Shown here: positions 43,398 through 54,456 of the stretch, piece after piece
How the letters are laid out: each line of letters starts with the position of its first letter
Numbering within the stretch: the first letter of the stretch is position 1
NCBI RefSeq assembly: GCF_002744175.1
Contig: NZ_NKHF01000041.1
Coordinates: 1 to 64,000, forward strand
Reading direction: 5' to 3'
Origin: Pseudoalteromonas piscicida
Lineage (GTDB): Bacteria; Pseudomonadota; Gammaproteobacteria; Enterobacterales; Alteromonadaceae
Length of the DNA stretch: 64,000 bases
The notes under the pieces: generated by a model
What the model saw: only the letters and a program-made list of their open reading frames with translations
Database searches by the model: none
Told to the model about the DNA's origin: nothing
Program-made: the position numbers and the translations under genes

Positions 43398-44015
43398 TTA
43401 CTCAGGCTGCTTCAATACTTCGATTGAAAGGATCACAACCGGCTCTTTAGGGATAAAGGTATAACCCAGCTTCTCGTTGTATCCTGTTTCAACCTTCATG
43501 ATGGCATCTAGTGTTTCATATCCTTCCATAATATTACCAAATACTGCAAAGCCCCAGCCTTTGCCGGGATTCAAGTGGTCGTTGTTATCCATATTAAAAA
43601 AGAACTGCCTAGTTCCTGAATGTGGTTTGTTGTCTTGGTAGGCCATGGCAATGGTGTACATGTCGTTTTTTAGGCCATTACCACTTTCATTAAAAATCGC
43701 TTCACGTTCAAACATGCCATCATATTCTTTGTCGTAACCACCACCTTGAATAACAAAGTCTTTATCATTGGCTTCGTCACGCTCAACCCGATGAAACACC
43801 GAACCATTGTAGTCTTTGTTAATGACATAGGTCAGGAAGTTATTCACCGTGATAGGGGCTCTTGATCTATCTAGCTCAACGACAATTGGGCCTTTTGTTG
43901 TATTGATCTTCACCTGCGGGAATAAATTATTTTTCTGTACAAACTTGCCATTCATCTCGGCAAAAACATTCATACTTAACAGTAAGATGGTTAAACTTAG
44001 TATTATTTTTTTCAT
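43398..44015 (-). CDS. Exported cyclophilin-type peptidyl-prolyl isomerase
   Basis: A 205-residue protein with a signal peptide (MKKIILSLTILLLSMNVFA). Its cyclophilin domain has the catalytic block NGSVFHRVERD, then FVIQGGGYDKE, MAYQDNKPHSGTRQFFFN and GWGFAVFGNIMEGYETLDAI. It should speed proline isomerisation of periplasmic proteins, like PpiA. Its ATG overlaps the yajG stop by one base (TAATG), so translation is coupled. The single Trp important for cyclosporin binding in eukaryotic homologues is not expected in this class. Confidence 0.88.
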   Translation of the reverse strand: MKKIILSLTILLLSMNVFAEMNGKFVQKNNLFPQVKINTTKGPIVVELDRSRAPITVNNFLTYVINKDYNGSVFHRVERDEANDKDFVIQGGGYDKEYDGMFEREAIFNESGNGLKNDMYTIAMAYQDNKPHSGTRQFFFNMDNNDHLNPGKGWGFAVFGNIMEGYETLDAIMKVETGYNEKLGYTFIPKEPVVILSIEVLKQPE

Positions 44016-44572
44016 TAACGTCCTCTCACAAATTGAATAAATTCTGGATCTTGCACAACACGGGTAACCACTTGTTGAGCTAGGTTATTAAGTTGCTCTT
44101 CTACCTTGGCTTGGTCGTGTTTTAATGGGCCGGTTAAATTTGCACTTCCTTTATATTGCTTTTCGAAACTGCGGGACCCTTGTTTGATTTGTATTGTGAC
44201 ATCAGTGTGTGCATCGCTTTGATGTTGTGATAGCGATTCTTCAATGATGGCTTTAAAGCGGTTAATATTAACAATAATTTGGGTGTTGGCAATTGGAGTA
44301 ACTTGCGCACCGTGGGCTGCCAGTGCTTGCTCGAAAACTTGATTTAAGTTTACCGGTAGATTGGCATCGGGCATATACAAAGCCGGTTCTTGATTTTTGA
44401 CTCGAATAGTATATTTGGTAGTACGAAGGTCATTCACCTGAAGCGTGACATTAGTAGCCAGTGCATTCGATGATGGACCTTGATATTGTGGGTGCAGTAT
44501 CACGCTTCGAGGCGTACTCTCACATCCGACCAATGCTAGAGTTAGCAAAGCAATGAGCAATGGAAAACGCAT
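44015..44572 (-). CDS. YajG-family lipoprotein
   Basis: A 185-residue protein with a lipoprotein signal (LLTLALVGC, lipobox Cys at residue 17), followed by a domain starting ESTPRSVILHPQYQG. YajG proteins are small lipoproteins of unknown role encoded beside ampG and bolA in Enterobacteriaceae; the same neighbours occur here. It begins three bases after the rlmG stop and ends on the cyclophilin start codon. Confidence 0.82.
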   Translation of the reverse strand: MRFPLLIALLTLALVGCESTPRSVILHPQYQGPSSNALATNVTLQVNDLRTTKYTIRVKNQEPALYMPDANLPVNLNQVFEQALAAHGAQVTPIANTQIIVNINRFKAIIEESLSQHQSDAHTDVTIQIKQGSRSFEKQYKGSANLTGPLKHDQAKVEEQLNNLAQQVVTRVVQDPEFIQFVRGR

Positions 44573-44575
44573 TTT

Positions 44576-45706
44576 TTAGCTCCTTTTTATCGCACTTAGT
44601 ACAGTGAATTTCTTATTGTTGCCAAGTATCTTAGCGTTACCGAACAGGCGTTTTAGTTTGTCATCGTATTCAAGGTGGCGGTTTCCGATTATTCTCAGCT
44701 CCCCCCCTTGACGAAGTGTAGCCTTGGCTTGCATAAACATCTGCCAAGCAATGTGATCGGTAATTGCATTTGCTTGGTGAAATGGCGGGTTACACAGTAC
44801 CAGATCCGCGCCTTCGTTTTCAAAGCCGCTAAGACAGTCGTTTTGTACAAAGCGACAGTCTTTGACTCGCTCTGGTAAGTTATGACTGATATTGTGTTTA
44901 GCACTATGTACAGCCATTGCCGATTCATCGATAAAAGTGACCGATGCATTGGGCATTCTCGCTAAAGTCATCAACCCGATTACACCATTGCCACAACCCA
45001 AATCAATGACCTTTAAGGGCTTTTTACCCATAGGTAAATAATTTATGAAAAACCGAGCCCCGATATCGAGAGAATCTCGAGAGAATACATTCGCTTCATT
45101 CGATAAAGTGAAATCCGTTTTCTCCAAAGGCCAAGACACTGGGAATTTACTATCGATTGCTTTCGCTGACGTTCTGCTGAATACCAAGCGTGATTTTTTA
45201 ACCGCCAGACTGGTTGTCGGCTCAGTTAAAAAGTGAGTAAAGCTTTTGAGGGTTGAGGTGTGGATCTCTTTGGCTTTACCTGCTGCAATTACAGGAATAT
45301 CTGCTGCCAGCTTGCTCAACTTAGCCAATTGCGATTGCAAGAGCCCTGAGTTTTTAGGGATCTTTATCAAGATAAGATCAAGGTCTTGCGGATAGGGGTC
45401 CATGCTAGTTAACACATTAATTTGTGTATTGCTTAGCGCGTTGGCGTGCAAATTATGTTGATACGCTAAGGTACTCACGTAGGAGTCAGTTACTACCGTG
45501 CAATGCTTGTCGGCGAGTGCACAGCATAATGCCCCGAAACTATCGTTAAGAATTAAGATTCGATTTGCGTCGTGGTGGTGTTCAAAGACATAATCTAGCA
45601 GGTATTCGTCGGCTGAATCCCAAGCTTGTAAGCTACGATTTTTTTGATCGAGTGGAAACCTGTGTAGCGTAAAAGGGTTTCCAGCTAGAATTGCATCAGT
45701 CGTCAT
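44576..45706 (-). CDS. rlmG: 23S rRNA (guanine-1835-N2)-methyltransferase RlmG
   Basis: A 376-residue two-domain methyltransferase. The N-terminal half is a degenerate fold (NRSLQAWDSADEYLLDYV, ILNDSFGALCCALAD); the C-terminal half is catalytic, with the SAM loop DLGCGNGVIGL near residue 235 and the catalytic NPPFHQ near 310. RsmC shares this architecture, but the blocks LQAWDSADEYLL, KEIHTSTLK and NVFSRDSLDIGARFF match RlmG as I recall it, as does the length (378 in E. coli). It methylates G1835 of 23S rRNA. It is divergent from the AlkB-like gene. Confidence 0.9.
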   Translation of the reverse strand: MTTDAILAGNPFTLHRFPLDQKNRSLQAWDSADEYLLDYVFEHHHDANRILILNDSFGALCCALADKHCTVVTDSYVSTLAYQHNLHANALSNTQINVLTSMDPYPQDLDLILIKIPKNSGLLQSQLAKLSKLAADIPVIAAGKAKEIHTSTLKSFTHFLTEPTTSLAVKKSRLVFSRTSAKAIDSKFPVSWPLEKTDFTLSNEANVFSRDSLDIGARFFINYLPMGKKPLKVIDLGCGNGVIGLMTLARMPNASVTFIDESAMAVHSAKHNISHNLPERVKDCRFVQNDCLSGFENEGADLVLCNPPFHQANAITDHIAWQMFMQAKATLRQGGELRIIGNRHLEYDDKLKRLFGNAKILGNNKKFTVLSAIKRS

Positions 45707-45744
45707 GAGAGTATTCTGTAAATAAAAGCAGCGGGTAGTTTAAC

Positions 45745-46338
45745 ATGAGAGCAGTAGACAAAGCACGGAACTTGCCGACAGGTTTTAGCTACCAGCCGCA
45801 AGCCATTAGCTTTGACAAGAGTCTAGCTTTGTATGATGCGTTGCTTGCATCGGTGCCTTGGCAGCAAAATACCATCACATTATTTGGCAAAACACACCAA
45901 ACTCCGAGGCTTGAACGTTTTATTGCCGACCCAGGTGTGCGTTACAGTTACTCTGGCAAGTTACTCGAAAATGCTCCTTGGCCCCCAATGTTACTGGGGA
46001 TCAGAGCAACTTTAGAGCAGCGTTTCAATGTGACATTTAATGCGGTATTGGCAAATTTTTATCGTGATGGTCAAGATAGCATGGGCTGGCATAGTGATGA
46101 TGAGCCTGAGCTCGGCCCCACTCCCGTGATTGCATCGTTGTCACTTGGGGCGACACGCAAATTTAAAATACGTCACAAAAGCAACCAATCGGTGACCGAT
46201 ATTTTGCTCGAAACTGGTAGTCTCCTTGTGATGCAAGGTGATAGCCAGCGGGACTATCAGCATGCGTTACCTAAGCAAGCAAAGGTCACCCAAGGGCGCA
46301 TTAATCTGACTTTTCGAAGTGTTGGAAATACGGGGTGA
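45745..46338 (+). CDS. AlkB-like alpha-ketoglutarate-dependent dioxygenase
   Basis: A 197-residue Fe(II)/2-oxoglutarate oxygenase of the AlkB family, closest in layout to the ALKBH2/3 type (RYSYSGKLLENAPWPPML, NAVLANFYRDGQDSMGWHSD). The iron ligands are His-x-Asp in WHSDDE and the distal His in YQHALPK; the 2-oxoglutarate arginines are in RINLTFRS. It probably removes alkyl groups from nucleic-acid bases. It is 45 bases upstream of bolA on the same strand. Confidence 0.87.
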   Translation: MRAVDKARNLPTGFSYQPQAISFDKSLALYDALLASVPWQQNTITLFGKTHQTPRLERFIADPGVRYSYSGKLLENAPWPPMLLGIRATLEQRFNVTFNAVLANFYRDGQDSMGWHSDDEPELGPTPVIASLSLGATRKFKIRHKSNQSVTDILLETGSLLVMQGDSQRDYQHALPKQAKVTQGRINLTFRSVGNTG

Positions 46339-46383
46339 TAGGCGTATAGTAGCGACACGAATTGCTCTAGGAGACACAATACA

Positions 46384-46698
46384 ATGTCAATGCAATCACA
46401 GATTTATGACAAAATAGCAGAGGCGCTTGCGTGTAAACACCTCAATGTTATCAATGAAAGCCATATGCATAGTCGCGGTGAAGACTCTCACTTTAAGGTG
46501 ATTGTTGTTAGCGAACAATTTATTGGCCAGCGTTTACTCCAGCGTCATAGAAAAATCAATGAAGTGCTAAAAGATGAACTACAGAATCACATCCATGCTT
46601 TAGCAATTCACGCCTACACGCCAGAAGAGTTCTCAGAAAAAGAGGGGCAGGCACCGGCGTCACCTAAATGCTTAGGTGGGTCGAAGCTCGACAGCTGA
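46384..46698 (+). CDS. bolA: BolA family protein
   Basis: A 104-residue BolA protein with the class motifs: a variable loop, conserved His residues (ESHMHSRGEDSHFKVIVVS), and the helix-turn-helix-like block RLLQRHRKINEVLKDEL, then HALAIHAYTPEEF. BolA works with monothiol glutaredoxins in Fe-S handling and affects cell shape and biofilm in E. coli. The C-terminal tail (PASPKCLGGSKLDS) contains one extra Cys. An AGGAGA site lies upstream. Confidence 0.92.
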   Translation: MSMQSQIYDKIAEALACKHLNVINESHMHSRGEDSHFKVIVVSEQFIGQRLLQRHRKINEVLKDELQNHIHALAIHAYTPEEFSEKEGQAPASPKCLGGSKLDS

Positions 46699-46803
46699 TC
46701 AGATGTGTATTTTGCATATCTACCAGTACACTACGCAGTAATTTTAATAAAGTGAGGGTAATCTCACTTTTATTTTGTATCAAATCAATGGATAGGATCT
46801 CTT

Positions 46804-47994
46804 ATGGTCATTAAACCAAAAATTCGTGGATTTATTTGTACCAATGCACATCCAGTAGGCTGTGCTGAGCATGTAAAAGAACAGATTGACTACGTAAAAC
46901 AACATGGGCAAATCGAAAATGGCCCTAAGAATGTGTTAGTGATCGGTGCATCAACAGGTTACGGCTTGGCATCACGTATTACCGCCGCTTTTGGTGCAGG
47001 CGCGAAAACCCTAGGTATCTTTTTCGAAAAAGAAGGTACAGAGAAGAAAACTGCTTCTGCTGGTTGGTACAATACCGCTGCATTTCAGCAAGCGGCTGAG
47101 GAAGCCGGGTTGTGGTCTAAGAATATCAACGGCGATGCGTTTTCTGATGAGCTAAAACAAAAAACCATCGAAACCATTAAAGCTGAACTTGGTAAAGTTG
47201 ATTTAGTGGTATACAGCTTAGCGTCTCCTCGTCGTAAAGACCCTAAGTCTGACGAGGTTTATTCTTCGACACTTAAGCCTATCGGTTCTTCGATAACAAC
47301 CAAAAACCTCAACACATCAAAGCGTATTATTGATGAAGTTACTGTTGAAGCTGCCAATGAAGAGGAAATTGCCAATACGGTTAAAGTGATGGGCGGCGAA
47401 GACTGGGAACTTTGGATCGACGCGCTGAAACAAGCTGATGTGTTAGCTGATGGCTTTAAGACAACTGCCTACACTTACATTGGTAAAGAACTTACTTGGC
47501 CTATTTACGGTCACGCGACGATCGGTAAAGCCAAAGAAGATTTAGACCGTGCAACACAAGCAATTCGTGAAGCAACGGCCGATATCAATGGTGAAGCTTA
47601 TGTTTCTTCATTGAATGCTGTGGTAACTCAAGCAAGTTCGGCGATCCCGATTATGCCTTTATATATCTCTGCACTTTTCAAAGTGATGAAAGGGGATGGT
47701 ACGTATGAAGGCACAATTGAGCAGATCCATGGCCTATTCACTGAAAACCTATACGGACAGTCACCACGCTTTGATGAAGGTGGTCATTTATTCCAAAACT
47801 ATAAAGAGCTAGAAGACGGTGTTCAGGCTCGAGTGCAAACCATTTGGGATACCGTAGATACGGATACCATTGATGAATTGACGGATTATGTTGGCTATCA
47901 CAACGAATTCTTGAAATTATTTGGTTTTGGTATCGACGGTGTTGATTATGACGCAGATGTGGATGCTGACGTAAAGATTAATCACATACTCTAA
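46804..47994 (+). CDS. fabV: Trans-2-enoyl-ACP/CoA reductase FabV
   Basis: A 396-residue NADH-dependent enoyl reductase, the triclosan-tolerant type that replaces FabI in Vibrio and relatives. Motifs include the N-terminal [18 protein letters not shown], the cofactor loop [15 protein letters not shown] and the active-site Y-x8-K near residue 235 ([20 protein letters not shown]). It completes each elongation round of fatty acid synthesis. Biased codon use suggests high expression. It ends in a strong terminator. Confidence 0.95.
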   Translation: MVIKPKIRGFICTNAHPVGCAEHVKEQIDYVKQHGQIENGPKNVLVIGASTGYGLASRITAAFGAGAKTLGIFFEKEGTEKKTASAGWYNTAAFQQAAEEAGLWSKNINGDAFSDELKQKTIETIKAELGKVDLVVYSLASPRRKDPKSDEVYSSTLKPIGSSITTKNLNTSKRIIDEVTVEAANEEEIANTVKVMGGEDWELWIDALKQADVLADGFKTTAYTYIGKELTWPIYGHATIGKAKEDLDRATQAIREATADINGEAYVSSLNAVVTQASSAIPIMPLYISALFKVMKGDGTYEGTIEQIHGLFTENLYGQSPRFDEGGHLFQNYKELEDGVQARVQTIWDTVDTDTIDELTDYVGYHNEFLKLFGFGIDGVDYDADVDADVKINHIL

Positions 47995-48111
47995 GGTTAG
48001 TTAGGGGGAGGGGAGAGTGCCCTTATTGTTTGTGACACTCACCTTTTATTTTCTCCATACTTGGAAAACTTGGTTGCCGCAGCGCAGGTAGCCAAGTTGA
48101 ATATGCTGAAT

Positions 48112-48153
48112 AAAAAAATGGGTGAGGTACTACCGTACTTCACCCATTTTTTT
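48112..48153 (+). terminator. Strong hairpin terminator after fabV
   Basis: A run of seven A, then TGGGTGAGGTAC pairing with GTACTTCACCCA (one G.U) around a short loop, then seven T. It can act in both directions. Confidence 0.85.
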
Positions 48154-48562
48154 ATTCGGTCATTATTATCATGCGTTAATAAAAATCTGAGTCACTATTC
48201 GAATTTTGCTTATTTTTCGATAATCGAGTAAGAAAAATTTTATCTATGCAACTTTGGTCTATACTCCTTCCAGTGATGGATTTTTCAACTAATCTAAATC
48301 CACGTTAAAGTCGTATTAATTTCATAATTCCACTCGCATACTCAGTACGATTAATGTTAAAATCAGAGAAATATGTGAGGACTTTTATCACGACGCTGCT
48401 TTTTTGTGCGCGTTGAGGGGTATTTTGGCAGGGCTTGTTTGGGAACCCTATCCGGACTCATAACTTACTGCTCTTTATACCTAATACTTAGTACAAACGA
48501 GGTGGCGCTGTGGTGACTAAAGATATTTTCAGTTTCTTTCCGTTAATGTAATGCAAGTGCGT
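48154..48562. other. Leader region upstream of nqrA
   Basis: About 400 bases without a gene that must contain the nqr promoter. TTTATC at 48239-48244 followed by TATACT at 48262-48267, a 17-base spacer, is a possible sigma-70 promoter. No ribosome binding site of normal strength precedes the nqrA start. Confidence 0.4.
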
Positions 48563-49906
48563 ATGATCAACATAAAAAAAGGTCTGGACTTACCAATAGA
48601 GGGCGCACCTCAGCAAGTTATTCATGATGGTTCTGCTGTCAAACGAGTGGCTGTGCTAGGTGAAGAATTCATCGGTATGCGTCCTACCATGCATGTTCGT
48701 GTGGATGACCAAGTCAAAAAAGGCCAAGTTCTTTTTGAAGATAAAAAGAACCCAGGCGTCAAGTTTACTGCGCCAGCTTCTGGTGTAGTTAAAGAAATCA
48801 ACCGTGGTGCTAAGCGTGTACTTCAGTCCGTTGTGATCGAAGTTCAAGGCGACGAGCAAATCACTTTTGAGAAGTTTTCGGCTGCTGAACTAAGCAACCT
48901 AGACTCTGATAAAGTGAAGGAAGTGCTAATCGAATCTGGTCAGTGGCCAGCCCTTCGTGCACGTCCATTTAGCCGTGTCGCTGTGCCAAGTGCAACACCA
49001 AGCTCAATCTTTGTGACAGCAACAGATACTAATCCGTTGGCAGCAGATCCTGCTGTTATCATCGCAGAAAACGTGGAAGCGTTTGAAGCGGGTCTAGCGG
49101 TAGTATCACGTCTGACTGAAGGCAAAGTATTTGTGTGTAAGAAGGCCGGTGCTAACGTACCAAGCTCTTCAATCTCACAAGTAGAAGTACATGAGTTTGC
49201 AGGTGTTCACCCAGCAGGTAACGTAGGCACTCACATTCACTTCCTAGATTCTGTAGGCACAAACAAGCAAGTTTGGCACCTTGGTTATCAAGATGTCATC
49301 GCGTTTGGTAAATTGTTCCTAACAGGTGAAATCTATTCAGACAGAGTAGTTGCGCTAGCAGGACCTCGAGTTAAGAATCCTCGTCTAGTGAAAACTCAAG
49401 TCGGTGCGTCGCTAACAGATTTAGTTGCAGGCGAGCTTGAAGACGGTGATAACCGAGTCATTTCTGGCTCTGTGTTAGCTGGTAAAACAGCAACCGGACC
49501 TCATGCTTACCTTGGTCGTTACCATACTCAAGTTTCAGTATTACTTGAAGGTCGTGAGAAAGAGCTGTTTGGCTGGATCGCACCGGGTAGTGACAAATTC
49601 TCAGTGACACGTACATTCATTTCACACTTAGCACCTAGCCGTTTGTTCAAAATGACAACGTCTACAGGTGGCTCTAAGCGTGCAATGGTACCAATCGGTA
49701 ACTATGAGCGTGTTATGCCACTCGATATTTTGCCAACACTATTATTGCGTGATCTTATTTCACGTGATTTAGACTCTGCGATTTCGTTAGGTGCACTAGA
49801 GCTAGATGAAGAAGATTTAGCACTATGTACTTATGTATGTCCGGGCAAATATGAGTACGGTTCAATCCTACGCGATTGCCTGACTACTATCGAGAAGGAA
49901 GGTTAA
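48563..49906 (+). CDS. nqrA: Na+-translocating NADH:quinone reductase subunit A
   Basis: A 447-residue soluble subunit that docks on the cytoplasmic side of the complex and lies near the quinone site. The ATG at 48563 gives [18 protein letters not shown], the standard NqrA N-terminus; an ATG four codons upstream (48551) is possible, and neither has a good ribosome binding site. Family blocks [27 protein letters not shown] and the C-terminal [13 protein letters not shown] are present. It is the first gene of the six-gene nqr operon. Confidence 0.95.
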   Translation: MINIKKGLDLPIEGAPQQVIHDGSAVKRVAVLGEEFIGMRPTMHVRVDDQVKKGQVLFEDKKNPGVKFTAPASGVVKEINRGAKRVLQSVVIEVQGDEQITFEKFSAAELSNLDSDKVKEVLIESGQWPALRARPFSRVAVPSATPSSIFVTATDTNPLAADPAVIIAENVEAFEAGLAVVSRLTEGKVFVCKKAGANVPSSSISQVEVHEFAGVHPAGNVGTHIHFLDSVGTNKQVWHLGYQDVIAFGKLFLTGEIYSDRVVALAGPRVKNPRLVKTQVGASLTDLVAGELEDGDNRVISGSVLAGKTATGPHAYLGRYHTQVSVLLEGREKELFGWIAPGSDKFSVTRTFISHLAPSRLFKMTTSTGGSKRAMVPIGNYERVMPLDILPTLLLRDLISRDLDSAISLGALELDEEDLALCTYVCPGKYEYGSILRDCLTTIEKEG

Positions 49907-49908
49907 AA

Positions 49909-51111
49909 ATGGCCTTAAAGAAATTTTTAGAAGACATTGAACCTCACTTTGAACCTGGTGGTAAACACGAGAAGTGGTACGCGCTTTATGAAGCCGTAGC
50001 AACTATCTTTTATACTCCAGGTTATGTAAACAAAGGTGCAACGCACGTTCGTGATAACATCGACCTAAAACGTATTATGATTTTAGTGTGGATGGCGACG
50101 TTCCCAGCGATGTTCTTTGGTATGTTCAACATCGGTCACCAAGCTGCGATGGCACTAGGTAATGGTTTTGAACTGGCAAACACATGGCAGGTAGCTATTT
50201 TCCAAGCGCTTGGTGGTGAGTTAACTGCTGATGCAGGTTGGGGCGCCAAGATGTTCTATGGTGCGTGTTTCTTCCTCCCTATTTATGCGACGGTTTTTGC
50301 TGTTGGTGGTTTCTGGGAAGTATTATTTGCATCGGTACGTAAGCACGAAGTGAACGAAGGTTTCTTCGTAACGTCAGTACTGTTTGCGCTGATCCTGCCT
50401 GCGACGATCCCACTTTGGCAAGCCGCTTTAGGTATTACGTTTGGTGTTGTTATCGCGAAGGAAATCTTTGGTGGTACAGGCCGTAACTTCCTAAACCCAG
50501 CACTTGCTGGCCGTGCGTTCCTATTCTTTGCTTATCCAGCTGATATTTCTGGTGATACAGTGTGGACTGCCGTTGACTCGTTCTCTGGTGCCACTTACTT
50601 AGGTCAAGCGACTGCAGGTTCACTAGACTATAGCAACATGGACCTTTGGTTTAACGCATTCTACGGCTTTATTCAAGGCTCTGTAGGTGAAACATCAACG
50701 CTAGCAATCTTACTTGGTGGTTTGTTCCTGATTTATGTTCGTATCGCTTCATGGCGCATCGTACTAGGTACATTCATTGGTATGGTTGTAATGTCATTCG
50801 TTCTAAATGCAATTGGTTCTGAAACAAATGCTGCGTTTGCTATGCCTTGGCACTGGCACTTAGTACTTGGTGGTTTTGCATTTGGTATGTTCTTTATGGC
50901 AACAGACCCTGTATCTGCGTCTTTCACAGACAAAGGTAAGTGGTTATACGGTGCGCTAATCGGTGTAATGGTTGTGCTTATCCGTGTTGTTAACCCGGCA
51001 TACCCAGAGGGCATGATGTTAGCTATCCTATTCGCTAACCTTTTTGCTCCACTATTCGACCACTTCGTAGTGCAGTCAAATGTGAAGAGGAGATTGGCAC
51101 GTGTCAACTAA
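49909..51111 (+). CDS. nqrB: Na+-translocating NADH:quinone reductase subunit B
   Basis: A 400-residue membrane subunit with about ten helices. Thr229 in the SGAT motif (DSFSGATYL) is the site of covalent FMN attachment by ApbE; riboflavin and sodium paths also run through this subunit in the Vibrio enzyme. The ATG at 49909 follows AGAAGGAAGG directly after nqrA; the longer frame overlaps nqrA. It overlaps nqrC by 11 bases. Confidence 0.96.
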   Translation: MALKKFLEDIEPHFEPGGKHEKWYALYEAVATIFYTPGYVNKGATHVRDNIDLKRIMILVWMATFPAMFFGMFNIGHQAAMALGNGFELANTWQVAIFQALGGELTADAGWGAKMFYGACFFLPIYATVFAVGGFWEVLFASVRKHEVNEGFFVTSVLFALILPATIPLWQAALGITFGVVIAKEIFGGTGRNFLNPALAGRAFLFFAYPADISGDTVWTAVDSFSGATYLGQATAGSLDYSNMDLWFNAFYGFIQGSVGETSTLAILLGGLFLIYVRIASWRIVLGTFIGMVVMSFVLNAIGSETNAAFAMPWHWHLVLGGFAFGMFFMATDPVSASFTDKGKWLYGALIGVMVVLIRVVNPAYPEGMMLAILFANLFAPLFDHFVVQSNVKRRLARVN

Positions 51112-51850
51112 TAATGAATCAATGGGCAAGACGCTCGGCGTAGTTGTTGGCTTATGTTTAGTGTGTGCAATCGTAGTATCTTTTGCTTCGGTTCAGCTTC
51201 GTCCTATGCAGCAAGCAAACAAAAACGAAGATATTCAACGCAACATTTTAGCCGTTGCAGGCTTCGATAAAGTTAAAAATGTATCTGAAATTTTTAACCA
51301 AAACATCGAGTCACGCGTTGTTAGTCTTAAAACGGGTGAGTTTGTAGAAGACGTTAAAGCAGAGTCTTTTGACTTTGAAGCGACTAAGTTTGATGCCAAA
51401 CGTAGTTACAAGCTTTCAAAAGAAGAAGATAAAGCGGGTATTCAACGTATCACGAATAACTCTCCGGTTTATTTTGCAAAAGATGACCAAGGTAAAGTGT
51501 CTACAATCATTCTACCAATCCAAGGTTATGGCCTTTGGGGTGTGATGTATGGTTTCCTTGCACTTGAAGCTGATGGTGAGACGATTAAGTCAATCAACTT
51601 TTATAAGCACAGCGAAACTCCAGGTCTTGGTGGCGAAATCCAAAACCCTAAGTGGACTGCACTTTGGGATGGTAAAGCGCTTCCTATTGACGTAGTTAAA
51701 GGTAGTGCTGGCGGAAACGAACACAAGGTAGACGGTCTATCTGGTGCAACACTAACGTCTAATGGTGTTGATCACACAGTTGATTTCTGGACAAGCGACA
51801 AAGCGTTTGGTCCATTCCTTGCGAAAGTACGTAAAGGAGCATTGAACTAA
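51101..51850 (+). CDS. nqrC: Na+-translocating NADH:quinone reductase subunit C
   Basis: A 249-residue protein with one N-terminal membrane helix (about residues 9-31) and a periplasmic FMN-binding domain; Thr217 in LSGATLTS carries the second covalent FMN. It starts at a GTG (51101) with GAGGAG upstream, inside the end of nqrB, and ends one base into nqrD, so the operon is tightly coupled. Confidence 0.95.
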   Translation: MSTNNESMGKTLGVVVGLCLVCAIVVSFASVQLRPMQQANKNEDIQRNILAVAGFDKVKNVSEIFNQNIESRVVSLKTGEFVEDVKAESFDFEATKFDAKRSYKLSKEEDKAGIQRITNNSPVYFAKDDQGKVSTIILPIQGYGLWGVMYGFLALEADGETIKSINFYKHSETPGLGGEIQNPKWTALWDGKALPIDVVKGSAGGNEHKVDGLSGATLTSNGVDHTVDFWTSDKAFGPFLAKVRKGALN

Positions 51851-52482
51851 TGGCTAATGCAAAAGAAATGAAGGAAGTCTTGTTTGGTCCTGTTTTTGCG
51901 AACAACCCAATTGCGTTGCAAGTACTGGGTATCTGTTCTGCACTAGCGGTAACATCAAGCCTTAAAAATGCACTTATCATGTCAATTGCATTGACTTTGG
52001 TTACTGCGTTTTCAAGTTTATTTATCTCAATGATCCGTAACCACATTCCTTCAAGTGTGCGTATCATTGTACAAATGACGATTATTGCATCTCTAGTAAT
52101 CGTTGTAGACCAAGTGCTTCAAGCCGTTGTTTACTCAACAGCAAAAGAGCTATCGACGTTCATCGGTCTTATCATTACTAACTGTATCGTAATGGGCCGT
52201 GCAGAAGCCTATGCAATGAAGTCACCACCAACGATGTCATTCCTTGATGGTATCGGTAACGGTCTAGGTTACTCTGTTGTGCTTCTAACTGTTGGCTTTA
52301 TCCGTGAACTATTCGGTGCTGGCACATTGTTCGGTGTTGAGATCCTACCGCTTATCTCTGAAGGTGGTTGGTATCAGCCTATGGGTCTACTAGTTATGCC
52401 GTTCAGCTCATTCTTCATCGTTGGTGCTTTCATTTGGGCACTACGTACTTGGAAGAAAGAGCAAGTAGAAGCGAAGGCATAA
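51850..52482 (+). CDS. nqrD: Na+-translocating NADH:quinone reductase subunit D
   Basis: A 210-residue, six-helix membrane subunit of the NqrD/RnfE family. It contains [18 protein letters not shown] near the N-terminus, with the Cys (residue 29) of the intramembrane iron centre shared with NqrE, and the second conserved Cys in [16 protein letters not shown]. It forms the inverted-topology pair with NqrE through which electrons cross the membrane. Confidence 0.95.
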   Translation: MANAKEMKEVLFGPVFANNPIALQVLGICSALAVTSSLKNALIMSIALTLVTAFSSLFISMIRNHIPSSVRIIVQMTIIASLVIVVDQVLQAVVYSTAKELSTFIGLIITNCIVMGRAEAYAMKSPPTMSFLDGIGNGLGYSVVLLTVGFIRELFGAGTLFGVEILPLISEGGWYQPMGLLVMPFSSFFIVGAFIWALRTWKKEQVEAKA

Positions 52483-52492
52483 GGGGAGAGAG

Positions 52493-53101
52493 ATGGAACA
52501 ATATATCAATTTATTCATAAAAGCGGTTTTCATTGAAAACTTAGCTTTATCTTTCTTCTTAGGTATGTGTACTTTCTTGGCAGTATCTAAGAAAGTAACT
52601 ACATCACTAGGTCTAGGTATTGCGGTAGTTGTAGTACTTGGTATTTCTGTACCAGTTAACAACCTTGTTTATCACGCAGTATTGGCACCAGGTGCGCTTG
52701 AGTGGTTAGGCTTCGCAGAAGTGGATCTTAGCTTCTTACGCTTCTTGACGTTTATCGGTGTAATCGCAGCACTTGTTCAAATTCTAGAAATGACATTGGA
52801 TAAGTTCTTCCCTGCACTATATAACGCACTTGGTATTTTCCTACCACTAATCACAGTAAACTGTGCGATTTTTGGTGCGGTATCATTCATGGTTGAACGT
52901 AACTTAAACTTCGGTGAGTCGGTAGTTTATGGTCTAGGTTCAGGTGTGGGCTGGGCACTTGCTATCGTATTGTTAGCGGGTATTCGTGAGAAGATGAAGT
53001 ATGCAGACGTTCCAGATGGACTACGCGGCTTAGGTATTACCTTTGTGACTGTAGGTCTGATGGGCTTTGGCTTCATGTCATTCTCTGGTATTTCACTGTA
53101 A
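52493..53101 (+). CDS. nqrE: Na+-translocating NADH:quinone reductase subunit E
   Basis: A 202-residue, six-helix membrane subunit of the NqrE/RnfA family, structurally paired with NqrD. Conserved cysteines are in [17 protein letters not shown] (Cys26) and [24 protein letters not shown] stands just before the ATG. It is ten bases after nqrD. Confidence 0.95.
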   Translation: MEQYINLFIKAVFIENLALSFFLGMCTFLAVSKKVTTSLGLGIAVVVVLGISVPVNNLVYHAVLAPGALEWLGFAEVDLSFLRFLTFIGVIAALVQILEMTLDKFFPALYNALGIFLPLITVNCAIFGAVSFMVERNLNFGESVVYGLGSGVGWALAIVLLAGIREKMKYADVPDGLRGLGITFVTVGLMGFGFMSFSGISL

Positions 53102-53121
53102 GGTAGCGAGGAAACTATACG

Positions 53122-54348
53122 ATGGAAACTATTGTATTAGGCGTAAGCATGTTCATCGCTATCGTTGTGATGTTAGTGCTTATTATCATTGCAGCGAAAT
53201 CGAAGCTTGTAGCAAGCGGTGACGTGACAATTGATATTAATGGCGATCCTGAAAAAGCGATCAAGACACCTGCTGGCGGTAAGCTACTAGGTGCACTTGC
53301 AAACGCAGGTATTTTCGTATCGTCAGCGTGTGGTGGTGGTGGCTCATGTGGCCAGTGTCGCGTACATGTTAAAGAGGGTGGTGGTGACATTCTACCAACC
53401 GAACTTGACCACATCTCTAAAGGTGAAGCGCGTGAAGGCTGTCGTCTAGCGTGTCAGGTTAATGTTAAAAACGACATGGAAATCGAAGTTGAAGAATCAA
53501 TCTTCGGTGTTAAAAAGTGGGAATGTACTGTTATCTCTAACGATAACAAAGCAACCTTCATCAAGGAGCTTAAGCTTGGCATCCCTGAAGGTGAAGTTGT
53601 ACCTTTCCGTGCTGGTGGTTACATTCAGATTGAAGCACCTGCTCACCATGTTAAATATGCAGACTATGATATTCCTGAAGAATATCGTGCTGACTGGGAG
53701 CGTTTTGGCTTCTTTAAGCTAGAGTCTAAAGTTGACGAAGAAACGATCCGTGCATACTCAATGGCTAACTACCCAGAAGAGTTTGGCATCATCATGCTAA
53801 ACGTACGTATCGCAACTCCGCCGCCAAATAACCTAACATTGCCTTGTGGTAAGATGTCATCGTACATTTGGTCACTTAAAGAAGGTGATAAGGTGACTAT
53901 TTCTGGTCCATTCGGTGAATTCTTCGCGAAAGACACTGATGCAGAAATGGTATTCGTTGGTGGTGGTGCTGGTATGGCGCCAATGCGTTCACACATTTTC
54001 GATCAGCTTAAGCGTCTAAACTCTAAGCGTAAGATGTCTTTCTGGTACGGTGCTCGTTCTAAGCGTGAAATGTTCTACGTGGAAGACTTTGACGGTCTAG
54101 CAGAAGAAAATGATAACTTCGAATGGCATGTTGCACTTTCTGATCCTCAACCAGAGGATAACTGGGAAGGTTACACTGGCTTCATCCACAACGTACTTTA
54201 TGAAAACTACTTGAAAGATCATGAAGCACCTGAAGATTGTGAGTTCTACATGTGTGGTCCTCCAATGATGAACGCGGCAGTTATTAACATGCTTAAAGAC
54301 TTAGGTGTTGAAGACGAAAACATCCTACTTGATGACTTCGGTGGTTAA
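53122..54348 (+). CDS. nqrF: Na+-translocating NADH:quinone reductase subunit F
   Basis: A 408-residue NADH-oxidising subunit. It has an N-terminal membrane helix (about 4-25), a 2Fe-2S ferredoxin domain with Cys70, Cys76, Cys79 and Cys111, then an FAD domain ([11 protein letters not shown] near 210) and an NADH-binding domain ([15 protein letters not shown] near 280, [10 protein letters not shown] near 375). It takes hydride from NADH and passes electrons to the rest of the pump. It is last in the nqr operon, followed by a terminator and then apbE. Confidence 0.97.
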   Translation: METIVLGVSMFIAIVVMLVLIIIAAKSKLVASGDVTIDINGDPEKAIKTPAGGKLLGALANAGIFVSSACGGGGSCGQCRVHVKEGGGDILPTELDHISKGEAREGCRLACQVNVKNDMEIEVEESIFGVKKWECTVISNDNKATFIKELKLGIPEGEVVPFRAGGYIQIEAPAHHVKYADYDIPEEYRADWERFGFFKLESKVDEETIRAYSMANYPEEFGIIMLNVRIATPPPNNLTLPCGKMSSYIWSLKEGDKVTISGPFGEFFAKDTDAEMVFVGGGAGMAPMRSHIFDQLKRLNSKRKMSFWYGARSKREMFYVEDFDGLAEENDNFEWHVALSDPQPEDNWEGYTGFIHNVLYENYLKDHEAPEDCEFYMCGPPMMNAAVINMLKDLGVEDENILLDDFGG

Positions 54349-54386
54349 TTAGGTTTCGGTCTAACAATGAACTTAAGTTAGAATAT

Positions 54387-54425
54387 AAGCCCTCAAGCAA
54401 AACCTTTTGCTCGAGGGCTTTTTTA
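54387..54425 (+). terminator. Terminator after nqrF
   Basis: AAGCCCTCAAGCAAAA pairs with TTTTGCTCGAGGGCTT, one mismatch, around a CC loop, followed by TTTTTT. Confidence 0.9.
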
Positions 54426-54456
54426 TACCCGTTGCTACTAAACTCAGGAAGTTCTG

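Noticed and set aside
44576-45706. RsmC (16S G1207 methyltransferase) for the two-domain methyltransferase
   Set aside because: Motifs and length follow RlmG more closely (LQAWDSADEYLL, NVFSRDSLDIGARFF).
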